A DNA stretch of 64,000 bases from Castanea sativa. Taxonomy: Eukaryota > Streptophyta > Magnoliopsida > Fagales > Fagaceae. The notes beneath the pieces were generated by a model. It did no database searches, was not told the origin of the DNA, and saw only the letters and a program-made list of their open reading frames with translations. Position numbers and translations under genes: made by a program. Below, piece by piece: positions 35,352 through 47,402 of this stretch (position 1 is its first letter; every line of letters begins with the position of its first letter). The stretch covers positions 3,197,001 to 3,261,000 of the forward strand of contig NC_134013.1 of assembly GCF_040712315.1 (NCBI RefSeq). Direction: 5' to 3'.

Positions 35352-37844
35352 ATAAAGAGGACCCTAATACCAGTATACCACCAACATGGCATGATGGCTC
35401 TTATATTTTGCTTTGTTTTGATTTTCTCATTAGTTTGTTCTCCTATTTTCTGTGTGTTTGAAATAAAATTCCAAATATATAACTGTTTATTACTTTTTTA
35501 TTAATTAATTGCATGTTTCCCCTAATAAATTTGCAAAAAAAAAAAAAAAAAAACTCTTAGAAAAAGGTGACTTCAATTCACTATTTTTAGTTGCTTTATG
35601 TGTGTGTGTAAAACCCATAATACTTTGTCCAATTAAACACCCATATTACCATTTTTGGGTTGGACTCATGCCACTATGGGCTCCCTGTTTAGGCCAAGCC
35701 CACCCCAATCCCTAATAGTTAAAATTCGAATCTAACATTTACCCAAACTTTATAATTTACTCTTTTGACTTTAATAACCTCAAACAAGACTTGGAGATAT
35801 ATTTTGATAATGCAAAGATAGCTTAGAAATTTCTTACACTTATCCAAACCTTATAAGTTATAACCTACTCTTTTGATTTTATTCACCTCAAACAAGGCTT
35901 GGAGATACTTTAGTATCTTAGGCTTAGATAATTCAAAGATAGTTTGGAAAAGTCTTACATATAATGTAACAAAAGAAACACAATGACGGTTGTTGGTATA
36001 AGAAAACATGGAAATTATTAGAATAAAAGTTAAGTTATTCAAAGTTCAATGCCTAAAACAATTTTACGTAAAACTTTTTTATTTCTTTTGATTGGCTAGG
36101 AATGATCCAAAAAACCTTCAACAGATGAAAGACAAAAAATTTTAACTCAGAAAAGAGGAAACCTACATTTAAATTCTAGAATTTAGGGGTTAAACAAATT
36201 AAACCCCAAAGTTTTAAAATTGACAAATTAAACATATCACTATATTGAATTTAATTGTCCTTAAAAAAATAACAATGTTTATGCTACATTGGTCTATACA
36301 ACTAAATATTTGAATTTAATTAGAAAACATAAGCTTTTATATCTAAAGAAATATAGTTGATTTTTATCTTGTTCAATGATCAGCTACATATGAGTATAAT
36401 GTAACATAGGTGACTCTCCCCTCCCAAAACAGTGAATAATCAAGTATGATGCTTGAGAAAGTATTTAGTATCATAGTGATATATTAAATTTCCCTTACAA
36501 AATAGCGAGTCCCACAATATTTGCAGGTGACATAAATTAAAAATTACGCAATGTTCACCGTAAGAATAAGACCATTCAGACTTCAGAGTGAACCACACCT
36601 AAACCATAGTCTGAAAGCCTACCATAGAAATAATCTGAAACTGGTGGAGAGATGTGTAGCGTGCAACGTGTCTTCAACGTGTGGATAATCCCATGATCGA
36701 TGAATGTAGCTTGGAAGTGACCAAACTCCAAACTTAAACGCCAAGTCAAATGGAACATTTTACCTTGTTGGGTTGGGCCCACTAAGGTCCCAGTTTGGGC
36801 TAAGCCCAGCCTTTTCCTCACTTTTAAAATTCGAATCAACGGGCCTAGCCTAACTAGCACGAAGTGTTTAACTTGGTTGAGTAGCACCTGAGGTCTCATA
36901 TCTCATACGTCATTCTATATTATTTTACTATTGCTTCCTTTTTCTTTTCTTTTTTCTTTTAAAGAAAATTTTACTATTATTTTATAGATTTTTTTTGAGA
37001 TAAAATAAAATTTTACTAGTACTATTGCTTCCTCACTTTGTGTGGGGTGAGGTCCATTAATATTATCAAAGCACTTGCTGCGTACTATTGCTTCCTCACT
37101 TTGTGTGGAGTGAGGTCCAATAGTTGTCTCATTCTAACAGGGAGTTACATTAGGTACCAGGTAGTTGGATATCAATGATAAAAAAAGGGAACAACTATGT
37201 ACTTGAGTTTCTTTAATATTCAAAGTAAGAATTGATAAATGCACTCAATGCATGCTGAGACATGTTCCTAGCTGTACATAAAAATCCTACAAAATTAGGT
37301 CAGTGGTTATTTTATACAAATTATTTCTTTTTAATTAATGCAATTTTTCTTTTATCAATATTATTGTCTAAGAAATACTTGCAATTATCTGTTAGAAATG
37401 AGTTACAGGTCCACAGGCTGATTTTCATTGTCATTGTTCTAGCCATACTCTGCTTTATCAACCACAGTTTTTCCTTAATAATCTTTCTTGGTTCTTACAT
37501 GGTTACATCACTGCTATAGGGGATTTATGGAAGAAAACTTTATTACATGGTTTGAGCATCTTTTGCATTAGCAAGCGCATTTCATATATTCTTAATTGTG
37601 TTACATGTTTGTTGTTTGGTTTCATGACTAAGGATTTCTGGATGAACATTTCATTTTTTTGATTAGTATGGAAGAACATTTTATAATATGAAATACCATA
37701 TGTATGCAATGAGTTTCTAATATCAATCATTAATTAAGCAACTAAATATGTTGCAAATGACTAACTAAGGTTAATCATTATATTAACCTTGGTTTATGTT
37801 CTCTCTAATATCAATCCCAGTTTGGTTTATGTTCTCTCTTGCAA
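35352..37844. other. Intergenic, no gene; duplicated kinase 3' flank
   Basis: Contains the diverged block at 35630-35760 and a better copy at 36640-36890 (see the block at 2480-2790). A 35-base phrase ACTATTGCTTCCTCACTTTG... occurs at 37021 and again at 37084. No coding sequence recognised. Confidence 0.55.
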
Positions 37845-37924
37845 CTAGTTAAACTTCCACGTGCTCCAAATGTTGATGAAATATTGAAGAAGTATCTTGT
37901 TTACCGGATGAAGAAGGATAACTC
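37845..37924 (+). pseudogene. MRG exon 1 of the preserved set
   Basis: Reads LVKLPRAPNVDEILKKYL then VYRMKKDNS, the conserved start of the MRG domain. The donor GTAAGT follows at 37925. The preceding bases TTGCAA look like a damaged acceptor; an alternative AG ends at 37848. Confidence 0.78.
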
Positions 37925-40900
37925 GTAAGTTCATTCCCTGTTTTTTTGGCCACTTCTTAGTCTTTTACTTTTTGGCTTGCTAAATTTCAAGTCTTTCTTG
38001 TACAGTGGACCATAATTTACAGAATTTATTTTGTTGTAATGTTTACCTGGCACCTATTTCTTTACCTGTAATATACTACACTAGTTTTTAGTTGCTGGTT
38101 TTTCACAAAATGCATCATCAACTGACTTATTCTTTAAAATAAGTGGTTTTTGATTTTTGTATGGCTATAGAACTAGCTTTTGAAGACTCAACCCAACTAA
38201 GCCTTAATTTAAATCAAATTGGGGTTGGCTATAAACCCCTTCAACTAATCGGGGTGATGACCACATGTATTGTTTTCTGCCATACTGTAGATTCTTTGTC
38301 ACCTCCTGGTTTAATAGAATTTCTTCACTATTTATACCCGTGCTATTTTATCCTCCCTCTACTTAATTTTTACTCCATCAAAATGAATTAAACATTCTTT
38401 TTAACATGTGCATTATTTGTGGAACTATGTTTTCTTAAAAAGTATTGTGTTGTAACCCTATTATATATGACTATTTATGAATAGTGCATCACATTTGGTA
38501 ATGTATATGGGAAAATGCATGATTTGTTAGCATGGAAAAGACTAGCATCTTTGATTAAATTCTTGAGAATGAATTTTGTGGATTTATTGCTTTACTCGCA
38601 AAATATAAAGATGCTTTATCTTGACCAATGTTATTTGGATAGTTAATACAAAATCTTTTTGACAATAAATGGGTTGAAGGCTTTGAGAAGCTTGTGAATA
38701 TCTTTAGATATTAAAATGTTTTGTGAAACTACTTGGAAATGAGTTGTGTTTTGAATTAAAGGTTTGTGACGGCGATGAGTTCCGTCTTTGTGACGGTAGA
38801 TTAGTTCTGTTTTTGTGACAATATTGTCATGTGGCCTTGGGTCTGGAATTGTATTGTTATTACTCACAAAATATAGTATGTAGTTTCATGCGAGCATTTT
38901 GAGAAGCTTTGTGCCGTATCATTATAATCATTCTTGCCATATTATTTTTGGAAATGATTTTGTAGAAATTATTTGGAAATTCCCAAATTATAACATGCTT
39001 TGTAAACTATTTATCATCATGAAACTTACATTTTCCCTACACCCGTTAATTATGCTACATACTGGGCTTTGCCTCGTTCTATCATTTCACAAACTTTTTC
39101 AGAGTAGGCAACGATCATTTTGAGACAACTTTTAGTGGCTAGCAATAGTCAGAGTAACTATTGATGGAGGTTGAACTTTTGTGATGGTGATATTTTGATG
39201 ATGTATATCCTAATGTAGGCTTGACTCATTCTTTTGTATATTATAGTGTTGACACCTCATTTTGCAACTCGTTTTTAACCTCAACTGGAGGGTAAAAGAG
39301 TAATTTCGCCTTGGAAATATGCATCTTGATTTTGGTCATCAGATCCTTAATCTTATTTCACCAAAATGATATTGATGTTGTAACGATTAAATCGACTGGT
39401 CATAAGCCCTAATCGGACTATTAGATTAAAAGTTATCATCAAATCAAATTTTAATGGCCGAGATACATTGTCACAAATTGAGCCCGACTATATGATTATG
39501 AACAATTGATTTCAATTGGTTATAATTATAATCAATTTGAGATTAATGATGTGTTATAATTTGATTGATTAGGACTACATTTTATGGTAAGGTTGCACAC
39601 ACCTAATTGATTAGATAGTTAAACATTAATTATTCAATGAATAATTTTTGCAATTATCTATTAATTAGAGTAAATTTGGAATCAGTTAAGTCTGAAATAA
39701 GAGTGATTGGAGCCATTTAATGTTAATTGGGAGTTAATTTGGGACTTATTAATGTTAATTGTGCTGAAATCATTTTCTAACAAAATGACATCTGCTCACC
39801 ATTTCATCAATATCTCTCAGAATATTTTGAATCTGTGGATGATGTTAATTTTCTCAGAAACTAAACATCCGGGGCTTCAATTTAAGCACAAGAACGAGAC
39901 AATTTTGATTAAAATTGAGTCAGATATCATGATTCTTTGTCAACTCTCATTAAATGACTTTCCATTCATATTTCCTCAACCACTACTATAAAACCCCCCC
40001 TCTCCTCCATTCCAAGACAAAAAAAAAACTCTCTTTCTTCTCCTCTCTTGAGTTCTAGGAAGTTGAGTAGTCTTATCATATCTTGGTTTTCTTGAAACTC
40101 AAGGTATCCAGTGAGACTCACTCTTCCTCTCCTAACTCTTTTTTTCCTCCACCCTTAGGACCTCCCTCAAGAGTCTCCTCATCCACCATATAGATCTTGC
40201 ATGAAGGTATAATCTCTTTCCCTAATTGTTTTTTTTTTTTGTGTTGCCATGACGAGAGTTTAAGATTAAAGCATGATAATAATCATTTAAATTCCTTTGA
40301 ATATATTTGAATGTTCTTAATTGTTCTTATATGTTCTTCACATGTTCTTGGTTGTTTATCACATTTTCATGCATAACAATAGTTTCGATCTTAAATCCAC
40401 ATAAAAAATATGAAAACATGTTTGTTTCATAATTCTTTCTAATCTTTGAATCTAGGTTATCACCATCCACACACATCCATTAGAATTTATTTTTCAATCC
40501 AAATGCAATGCTTAATAAATTGAATTAGGGTTTATCACATGCACACACATTAAATTCAACATGCAAATTGATTGACATATTGGATGATATGATATGAATG
40601 TTAGCTACCATGGTCTAGAAGACCAGTTTCACCAGGCAAGGTGGGTGCCTAACACCTTCCCACCTTGTAACATAGCCTCCGAGCTTAGATCAATGGTTGA
40701 TAGATCAATGCTTATCCTTGTAATTTTCAATTTCTAGATTGTGACTAGGAAAAAAGTTATATACTTTATCTTAGATTGTATCTAGGACCAAAGCCATGTA
40801 ATTTTCCTATGATCAATGTAAATTCAATTTCAAATTAATAAATAAGGAATTTTTCAATTTTGGTTTTCTTATTTATTCCATTAATTAAATAAGTGGCGAT

Positions 40901-42009
40901 TCCATTATAAAACCCTTAATCTAAAGGGGAAAATATAACTAGTCGAACCTCCATTTTGAGAGGCAATAACACGACTCCACCCATTCACGTGAGTTTGGCC
41001 CCACACCTATAAAACGGGCCGGGGGCACGGTCTCTCACATATAGTGATTGTGACTTTATTTCTACTGATGGGACAAATTAATGATATGTAATTTTATTTA
41101 TTCAGACTTTCATTCTTTTGTGGCTAATAGTCTTTGTAATTATTGCATAGAGCTCTTACTTACTTTGGGAGTACCATTAATGAAATTATAATGATAATTC
41201 TTGATGTTGGAACTTTGATAATGAATTTTGGATTGAATTGTCAAAAAAAAAAGAAAAATTTACAGGTACCTTTGAGATGTATTTATCAAGCTTTGAACCC
41301 TTTTGGGTTTGAGGCATGACATGGCCAAGCCATTGTTATCTACTATTTTGCATATTAGTCATCTTTACATTTGAATGGATGGCATCGTTCTTTATCTTAT
41401 ATTTCCTAGTACTTCTGCTTATCCATCTCAGAATTCTAATTTCAACTACACTCATGTATGACCATAGTGAGTTTTATGGCAATCTTATAGCCCTTCAGTT
41501 GATACATTATTCCCGATATACTTCTCTCTCCTTCACCCCGTTCTTATTTAATGACCCACATCCTCCTTAGTCATCCCATCCTCACAAATTATTGAACCAA
41601 GATATTGAAATGGTCAGTCTTCTAACCAATTTAATATTCTAAGAAAATTTTAAAATAAAATACAATAATGGTTCATTTAGTAATCATTTAGATTAGAGTG
41701 TTTAAAGAGAGGTTGTACATTGATATAGTTTGCATTACTGTATCTAGTTCTGAAGGCCAGAGAAATGTGAAAAAGAGCACCTTGGTGTCAATGCCCTCAA
41801 GTGTTAAAATTACTATTGATGCATCTTGCAACTTCTGTATTTAGACATTACTTTCCTATGCAATCTTTGTTGTGTGTGAGGTTCTTAGTATCATGTTTTT
41901 GGAATTGATGCATTTGTGTCTTGGTAATTACCTATTGTTAGTGTTCTGGTGTTCATGTTTTTGTGTGTTGTCATTGTTCTTACTCTGTAACGTAATTAAA
42001 TGGATATAG
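37925..42009 (+). other. MRG intron (4.1 kb) holding a solo LTR
   Basis: Bounded by GTAAGT and TATAG. Contains the 1.8-kb LTR at 39247-41039; otherwise AT-rich without coding sequence. A GTGACGG-type short repeat occurs at 38767-38805. Confidence 0.65.
39247..41039. mobile_element. Solo LTR, 1793 bp, in an MRG intron
   Basis: Begins TGTTGACACCTCATTTTGC and ends GGTCTCTCACA. Perfect 5-bp target duplication TATAG at 39242-39246 and 41040-41044. A TATA-like CTATAAAACC is at about 39987, followed by a pyrimidine-rich leader, which suggests a plus orientation. No pol sequence is present. The length suits a Ty3-gypsy element; the family is not determined. Confidence 0.88.
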
Positions 42010-42082
42010 GATACCTGATTCAGTGGGAGAAATTCTGAAAGGATTACGTTGTTACTTCGACAAAGCATTGCCAGCCATATCA
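42010..42082 (+). pseudogene. MRG exon 2 of the preserved set, truncated
   Basis: Reads IPDSVGEILKGLRCYFDKAL then PAIS and TAA at 42083. The family normally continues with a longer conserved stretch, so this exon is cut or mutated near 42075. Confidence 0.78.
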
Positions 42083-43926
42083 TAATTATGTAGAATGTGG
42101 AAGTTTCGACATTTATTAAACATGTTGACGGCAATAGGGCTGGCTAAATGAGTAATTCTTCCTACCATGCTTCTATCAAAATTGACTGGCTGGCAAAGTT
42201 CTACTTCTACCAGGATAAGTTTTTAGACAACTGTCTGGTCTGTATATCTTCTACTAAAGCTAAACTTTATATATATTAGGGGTTCTGTATAAATAAAATG
42301 GTGCAGCACAAAATTCTTAAAGGGAACTGAGAATAAACAAACGAATAGAAAAATAAAAATAAGGATAAATTACACACACCACCCCTGTGGTATACCCCAA
42401 AAACATGAAACTATATTATTTTGACCTATCAAAAAAAGAAAAAGAAACTATTCTATGGTTTATTTTGTAACACTTACCTCCCTTGTGGTTTGCTTTATGA
42501 GGCATTTCTGCTAATTTTAATGAAATTTGAAGATATTGCTAGTGCTAACAACACCCATTGGAAAATGAACTTAGGAATCAGCACTATGCCATTGGAAAAT
42601 AGCAATAGAAATTTTAAATCAAGCTTGTTTCCATTGGAGTACAATAGCTACTTATATAGACTACTGGGATTCAACCTTAATTCTTATCTGACTTGGGCCA
42701 AAGCCCAATTATTGAATTCATAAATAACCTTTACTCTCGGAAATTAAGTAAAATGCCAATAACTTAATAAACTAATATGACCTAAAATAAAATCCAATGG
42801 ACCAATAGTAAAAATAAAATTGGCTTCTAAAAATAAATAAAACTACATTGAAATAAAATTGTTTTTGTGCTCCCTGCATCATAAAATATGCTAGGAGACT
42901 ACTTATCAAAAAAAAAAATATGCTAGGAGACCATGAGTTATGGAAAATGGAAATGACTGTTTACATATGTTAATCTATGCTAGTACATTTTCTGGTAGTC
43001 TATGGTAGCACAGTCCTAAAAATCCTTCCTCTTGCCCTTTTGTGACTGATTTTTATCAAAATTTTCTAATTCATCTAGTTTTGACTCTTTTGAGTGGTTT
43101 ATGTGTAGATTTGTTTCTGATCTTAGTTTAAAACTACTTTTGTATCTAATGCTAAAACAAAGAGGACGCGTGAAATGTTCAGTAGATTTACCCATATTAG
43201 CTTAATTATCTGTTTGTGTAGTGAATTGCATCATTTGTTATGTTACAAGATCTTATATGATCGAAGTTCTAGCTGATCAATGTTACTATGAAAGTTTTTA
43301 AATATTCTTACATGTTACAATGGAAATGATTGTTAACTACATATTCTTAAATTAATATTTATGACTAGTTTAATTTTGTAATGTGAGGAAGTAGCCTTGT
43401 TTGATAAATTTTTTCTTATCAAAAAGAAGATATGGTGCCAGCTAATCTAGGATATTTAGTTTTAAACTTGTCTATTACTATGTACAAAAGCTTGTCTATT
43501 GCTGATTTTAAATGTGTAGCTCGAGACATAAAAGATGTCAACTCATATGATATCAAATTGATTTTTTCTTTCTCAAAAATTAGTTAAAAATGGAAAAAGA
43601 AATATTGGCTGATGACTAATCTTCAAGATATACCTGTGTATGTCATATATTGATTTTGGACAACTAAGACATTTTGAATATTTATTATAGTGCCTAATAA
43701 ATATTGTGGTGCTTGTTGGATTTGCAGAGTAATTGATGACTGTAAATGTGGATTGCTACTGTGGCTGGACATGTGCTATTGTTTTTAATTGTGAATATTC
43801 CTAGACTAGAACTGCTTGATGTAGCATCTTTTGGCTTATGCATTTCCTTTTGGTGTTATAAAAGTAATAAAACCTGCCAGCCATCTTTACTTCGTGTTTG
43901 TAATGTAATTCTTTTGGTATTTGCAG
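42083..43926. other. Gap between MRG exons, no exon found
   Basis: AT-rich. The expected MRG exon between exons 2 and 3 was looked for by eye and not found. A dispersed-repeat-like phrase, GGATAAATTACACACACCAC, is at 42363. Confidence 0.5.
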
Positions 43927-44011
43927 TTAAGTTGCCTGAGTTATTGTACTATGCCAAAATCGAAGAGGAGACATTGATGGAGCTGCAGCAAGAATTAGTT
44001 GAGTTTCTCAA
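43927..44011 (+). pseudogene. MRG exon 3 of the preserved set
   Basis: After acceptor TTTGCAG it reads VKLPELLYYAKIEEETLMEL then QQELVEFL, a hallmark of the C-terminal MRG domain. Donor GTATAA at 44012. Confidence 0.82.
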
Positions 44012-44261
44012 GTATAACTTCTTATCACGATTCTAACATGTGTCTGTGAGAAAAGCACAATTGAGAGTATAAGAATAACACAATCTCTATAATTGCATAT
44101 GATGATTTATGCTACTTATATATATAAAAAAAAAAAAATTGTGATGAATGGTGACATAGATGAAACAACTTGCACGCTTAATGTTGCTTACATTTTTTCT
44201 TGGAAGTTTGTGATGATTTGGCTGTCTGGAGCACTAAAAAGTGTTCGTTTAAATGTATCTA

Positions 44262-45035
44262 AGGCTGTGTGTGGTTGGGTGTAAAATATTTTCCTGGTGT
44301 AAAATAATTTCAGGTGAAAATATTTTTTGGAAAGGAAAATATTTTTAGGTGTTTGGTGGCATTTTAATAAATACTTTGGAAAATATTTTTAGGTGTTTGG
44401 TTGTGATCTTGAAAATATTATAGAAAATACATTTTTTACTTGATGCTCACATTTTCTTAGCTTCCAAACAAATATATAACATCATTTCTCAGCAGAATCA
44501 CAAAAGAAACAAAACCCAAAAAAAAAAATCATAAAATCTGGGAGAGAAGGCGGCGTGATCGCGAAGGAGGAGGTGTGATTGAGATTGCGAAGGCGGCGTG
44601 ATCGCGAAGGCTGGGGTGCACTAGCGCGATCATGAAGGCTGGGGTGCGACGACGGTGGGGTGTGCAATCGGTGTTGGGGTGCGACGGCGCAAGATCGCGG
44701 TGCTGGGGTGAGATGGCGTGATCTGGGTCATGACGCAATCTCACAGTGGGTCATGGCGCGATCTCGCACCGTCGGTGGTCTGGTCTTTGGGGCGACTGGG
44801 TGCGACGATTGGGGGCAACCAGCGCTGGGGTGCGATCGGTGCTAGGCACGACGATCTCCTTGTTGTTTCTATCTCTCTCTCTCTCTCTTTGCACGTTTGA
44901 GTCTAGAAATGGTTTGAAGTGAAAATTTTCACTTCAAACCATTTCCGGTCAAACCCATTATTTTTACGGTCAAAGGAAATGATTTTCTGGAAAACTCTAT
45001 TTTCCATGCGCAACCAAACACTCGGAAATGTGTAA
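44262..45035. mobile_element. Non-autonomous DNA element (hAT-like MITE) with GC-rich core
   Basis: The left end has GTGTGTGGTTGGGTGTAAAA and the right end GCGCAACCAAACACTC, an imperfect inverted pair of the GTTTGGTTG...CAACCAAAC type. Inside, 44540-44860 is strikingly GC-rich with reiterated GGCGTGATCGCGAAGG and GCTGGGGTGCGACG motifs. It encodes nothing recognisable. It lies between MRG exons 3 and 4. Confidence 0.5.
44906..44945. repeat. 40-bp perfect palindrome
   Basis: GAAATGGTTTGAAGTGAAAA followed immediately by its exact reverse complement, with no loop. It lies near the right end of the GC-rich element and could be a fossil terminal-repeat junction. Confidence 0.95.
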
Positions 45036-45245
45036 AATGATTTCCTGAAACCGTTTGAAGCCAAAACAAACGCAACGTAAAGTGTCTTTAGAGTGAAGTG
45101 CGTTACATTATTTAAACTCTAGGTCTTTGTTTAGGGGAGAAAATTTTAGATAACTTGCCTCAAACATGTCATTTTAAGGAAATTTTCAAGAATGACATTT
45201 CATCATCATCATCATCATCATCATTATATTCATCTTGTGGTTCAG

Positions 45246-45323
45246 GTTCTTACAGAAGGAACGGAGTGCATTTTTCCTCTCAACTTACCATGTACCAGAA
45301 GATATTGAAACCAGCACCAACAA
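45246..45323 (+). pseudogene. MRG exon 4 of the preserved set
   Basis: After acceptor GGTTCAG it reads FLQKERSAFFLSTYHVPEDI then ETSTNK, the conserved end of MRG proteins. GTAAGA follows, so either a short last exon lies further on or the TAA at 45325-45327 ends the frame. Confidence 0.8.
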
Positions 45324-45359
45324 GTAAGATGTATTGGCAACAAATTATGCACAGAATAC

Positions 45360-45501
45360 TACAGATCTAGAGCTTTAGGTTGATGCATAATCATCTTTTA
45401 GATTTGATATTTCCCTGGATTCCAAAATTTGAGAAACCAAATGTCTGTGTTTCGTGTCATCAGTTTTGAAACATCTTTGCAAACAAGGGTACATTGTGGG
45501 G
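45360..45501. repeat. Block duplicated at 56040-56330
   Basis: The MRG 3' flank with AGCTTTAGGTTGATGCATAAT and ATTCCAAAATTTGAGAAACC recurs at about 56040-56120 and again around 56290-56330 (GAGGGTACATTGCGG), upstream of RLK3. Confidence 0.7.
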
Positions 45502-46184
45502 TATCAGGGGGATAAACACCTTGGGGAGATTTCTTGAGTAATTAATATAACATATAGAGACACATTTTAACCCAAAAGGCTTCACTCACACGTGTCATCC
45601 AACAATCTCCCCCTCACGTGTGAGTCTGCCTCTCTATGGGCTTCAGGACCTCTTTGTGGGTCATGAACAAGTCCTACTCACTCCCCCTTGCCTAATGGGC
45701 TTTTCACTTCATCAATGCGTCATCCATGGGTCTCTCATATGCCATCCATGGGAACCACGTGTCAACCCCGCACGCACATCCATGGGAACTCCGCAAGTCC
45801 ATATTCATGGGAACCTTGCATCACACCATTATTTAGCACCATTAGCAATATTCCTTTGTTGGGTTTTTTTTAATAATTTTTTTAACTTTTTATTTTTTTT
45901 CAAGATCTTTGTGTGTGGGCCATTTAGGCTTTCTCTATCCCTACTAGGTAGGGACCACCTTTGCCGAACACCTCACCACCTTTGCCGCACACCACCTGGC
46001 TTTGATACCACTTGTCGGGTGGATAAACACCTTGGGGAGCGCCCTTGATTAATTAATGTAACATATAGAGATGCACTTTAACCCACAAAGTCTAAGCCCA
46101 ATGAGTATGTACTTAATTATGTTATATTAACCACTCATTCTTCTCATCTTTATGCAATGCGGGATTTCACTCACACATGTAACA
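45502..46184 (-). mobile_element. TRIM-like short LTR element
   Basis: Two direct repeats sharing GATAAACACCTTGGGGAG and TAACATATAGAGA flank a non-coding core: 46013-46184 (172 bp) and 45502-45604 (103 bp, internally deleted). On the minus strand the longer one ends in ACA, followed by AGTGGTATCAAAGCCAG (tRNA-Met-type primer site, about 45996-46012), and a purine tract GGGGGAGATTG precedes the other. The total of 683 bp with no coding capacity fits a TRIM. No matching target duplication was seen. Confidence 0.65.
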
Positions 46185-47225
46185 AAACACAGGACAATGT
46201 ACACGGGAGAAACATGCCAAACAGACACATAGCCTTGTACAGAAACATGCCAAACAGACACATGTCATTATCTAACAGCTCGGATAGCAACAGTATGAAC
46301 AATTGTACGTAGTGGAAATTTGGTGAATGGAAATGAGACTCCCTGACTAAGGTGTGTATTAGGAAGTTGCATGTGATTTAAGTTTTACTTTACAGAATGC
46401 TTTTTATTGTTGCAACTATGTTAGCACTATTTCACCTTTGCAAGAAAAAAACGATTTTTGGTGCTTAAAAGAGCATTGTTTCAAGTTAACTTAGGTATAG
46501 ATCTTAACTAGTTTGGAGTTCGAAGGATTTCTCTCTAGACTACTTTATCTCAAAAGTACGAATATTTTATGGCTAAATTAAATCTGCTTATCTTCCATAC
46601 TACCATTTCATTTGTTACAACTTAAGAAAGTGGTTGGATGAAGTGTTCGACTGATCTTTCTCTTTCACATGAAATGTTATGAGTAATCATTAAACTTCTC
46701 CTGGAATTTGTTCAGCAAAAGATGTTATGCTTAGGGAATGATTACGTGGTTGAGAATTAATGGTTAGAGACTAGATTCCTATTCGTTTTGATCTGCATCT
46801 TTGGTAAAAAAAAAAGAAAAGTATCTAGAATCTGCTTGGCTTTACTTTGGAAAATATTATAACAAACAAAATTCCAATACCAATTTCGATCATTCTACTT
46901 ATCCATGACTTGACCATCTCTATATCAATTTATCAAAGTTGTAAGAAGCCAATAACAAAAAAACTCAAAATTTGATCGAGGCATAATATAAAAAAAACAA
47001 AAAAAAAAAACCAAAGGAAAAAGAAAGAAGAAAGTAAAAAAAAAAAACTACAAATTTTATTATTAAAATATTATAAATTAGTGTGACAACAAATATTATT
47101 ATTATTATTTAATAAGATAATATATAGGTGTTTAAATTATTTATTGTGATTGAAGACACATTAATCTTAATCTTTACGTAGGATCTATTTGTGAAAGAAA
47201 ATGTGATGTTATTATAGAGAAACAG
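46185..47225. repeat. RLK upstream block without gene, copy A
   Basis: Nearly the same sequence as 62500-63340 (TTTGGTGCTTAAAAGAGCAT, AGTTTGGAGTTCGAAGGAT, AAGTATCTAGAATCTGCTTG), and also similar to the DNA upstream of RLK2 and RLK3. It continues past the SINE to about 47770. No RLK follows it. Confidence 0.75.
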
Positions 47226-47231
47226 TGCTAT

Positions 47232-47396
47232 TTGTGAATTTCAATTAGCTCAACTGGTAAAGTCTTTGATGGTTGAATAAGAGATTTGGGGTTCAATCTC
47301 CGCCTACACAAAAAACCAATTAGTGTCTTGATCTGATGATAAAGAGCATTATCAAGAGTGGACGTCATAGATTAAAACTTTCTAAAAAAAAAAAAA
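47232..47396 (+). mobile_element. SINE with pol III promoter and A tail
   Basis: A box TAGCTCAACTGG (47246-47257, full consensus match), B box GGTTCAATCTC (47290-47300, 9 of 11), and a 13-base A tail (47384-47396). The flanks TGCTAT (47226-47231) and TGCAAT (47397-47402) are a 5-of-6 target duplication. The paralogous block at about 63340-63365 lacks the insertion, giving an empty-site control. Confidence 0.75.
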
Positions 47397-47402
47397 TGCA
47401 AT

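Larger units (their letters stand above)
37845..45327 (+). pseudogene. MRG-family (MORF4-related) chromatin protein gene, partial
   Basis: Four exons (37845-37924, 42010-42082, 43927-44011, 45246-45323) encode successive parts of the MRG domain and join in phase where neighbours are present: exon 1 to 2 across AACTC|gtaagt...tatag|GATA, and exon 3 to 4 across CTCAA|gtataa...ttcag|GTTC. Plant MRG proteins bind methylated histone H3 Lys36 through an N-terminal chromo domain and recruit acetyltransferases. The chromo part is not seen in the window, and the MRG exon expected between exons 2 and 3 was not found: exon 2 runs into TAA after KALPAIS. The locus therefore looks like a relic, unless an intact exon was missed. 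Confidence 0.75.

Noticed and set aside
43746..44036. 96-codon open frame ending in MRG exon 3
   Set aside because: Only its last part is MRG coding; the upstream half is intron sequence before a good TTTGCAG acceptor.
44482..44900. Arg/Pro/His-rich frames in the GC-rich island
   Set aside because: Low-complexity translations of reiterated motifs in several frames, no start context or domain.
47232..47320. A functional tRNA gene
   Set aside because: A and B boxes are present, but no cloverleaf or acceptor stem could be traced; the A tail and target duplication indicate a SINE.
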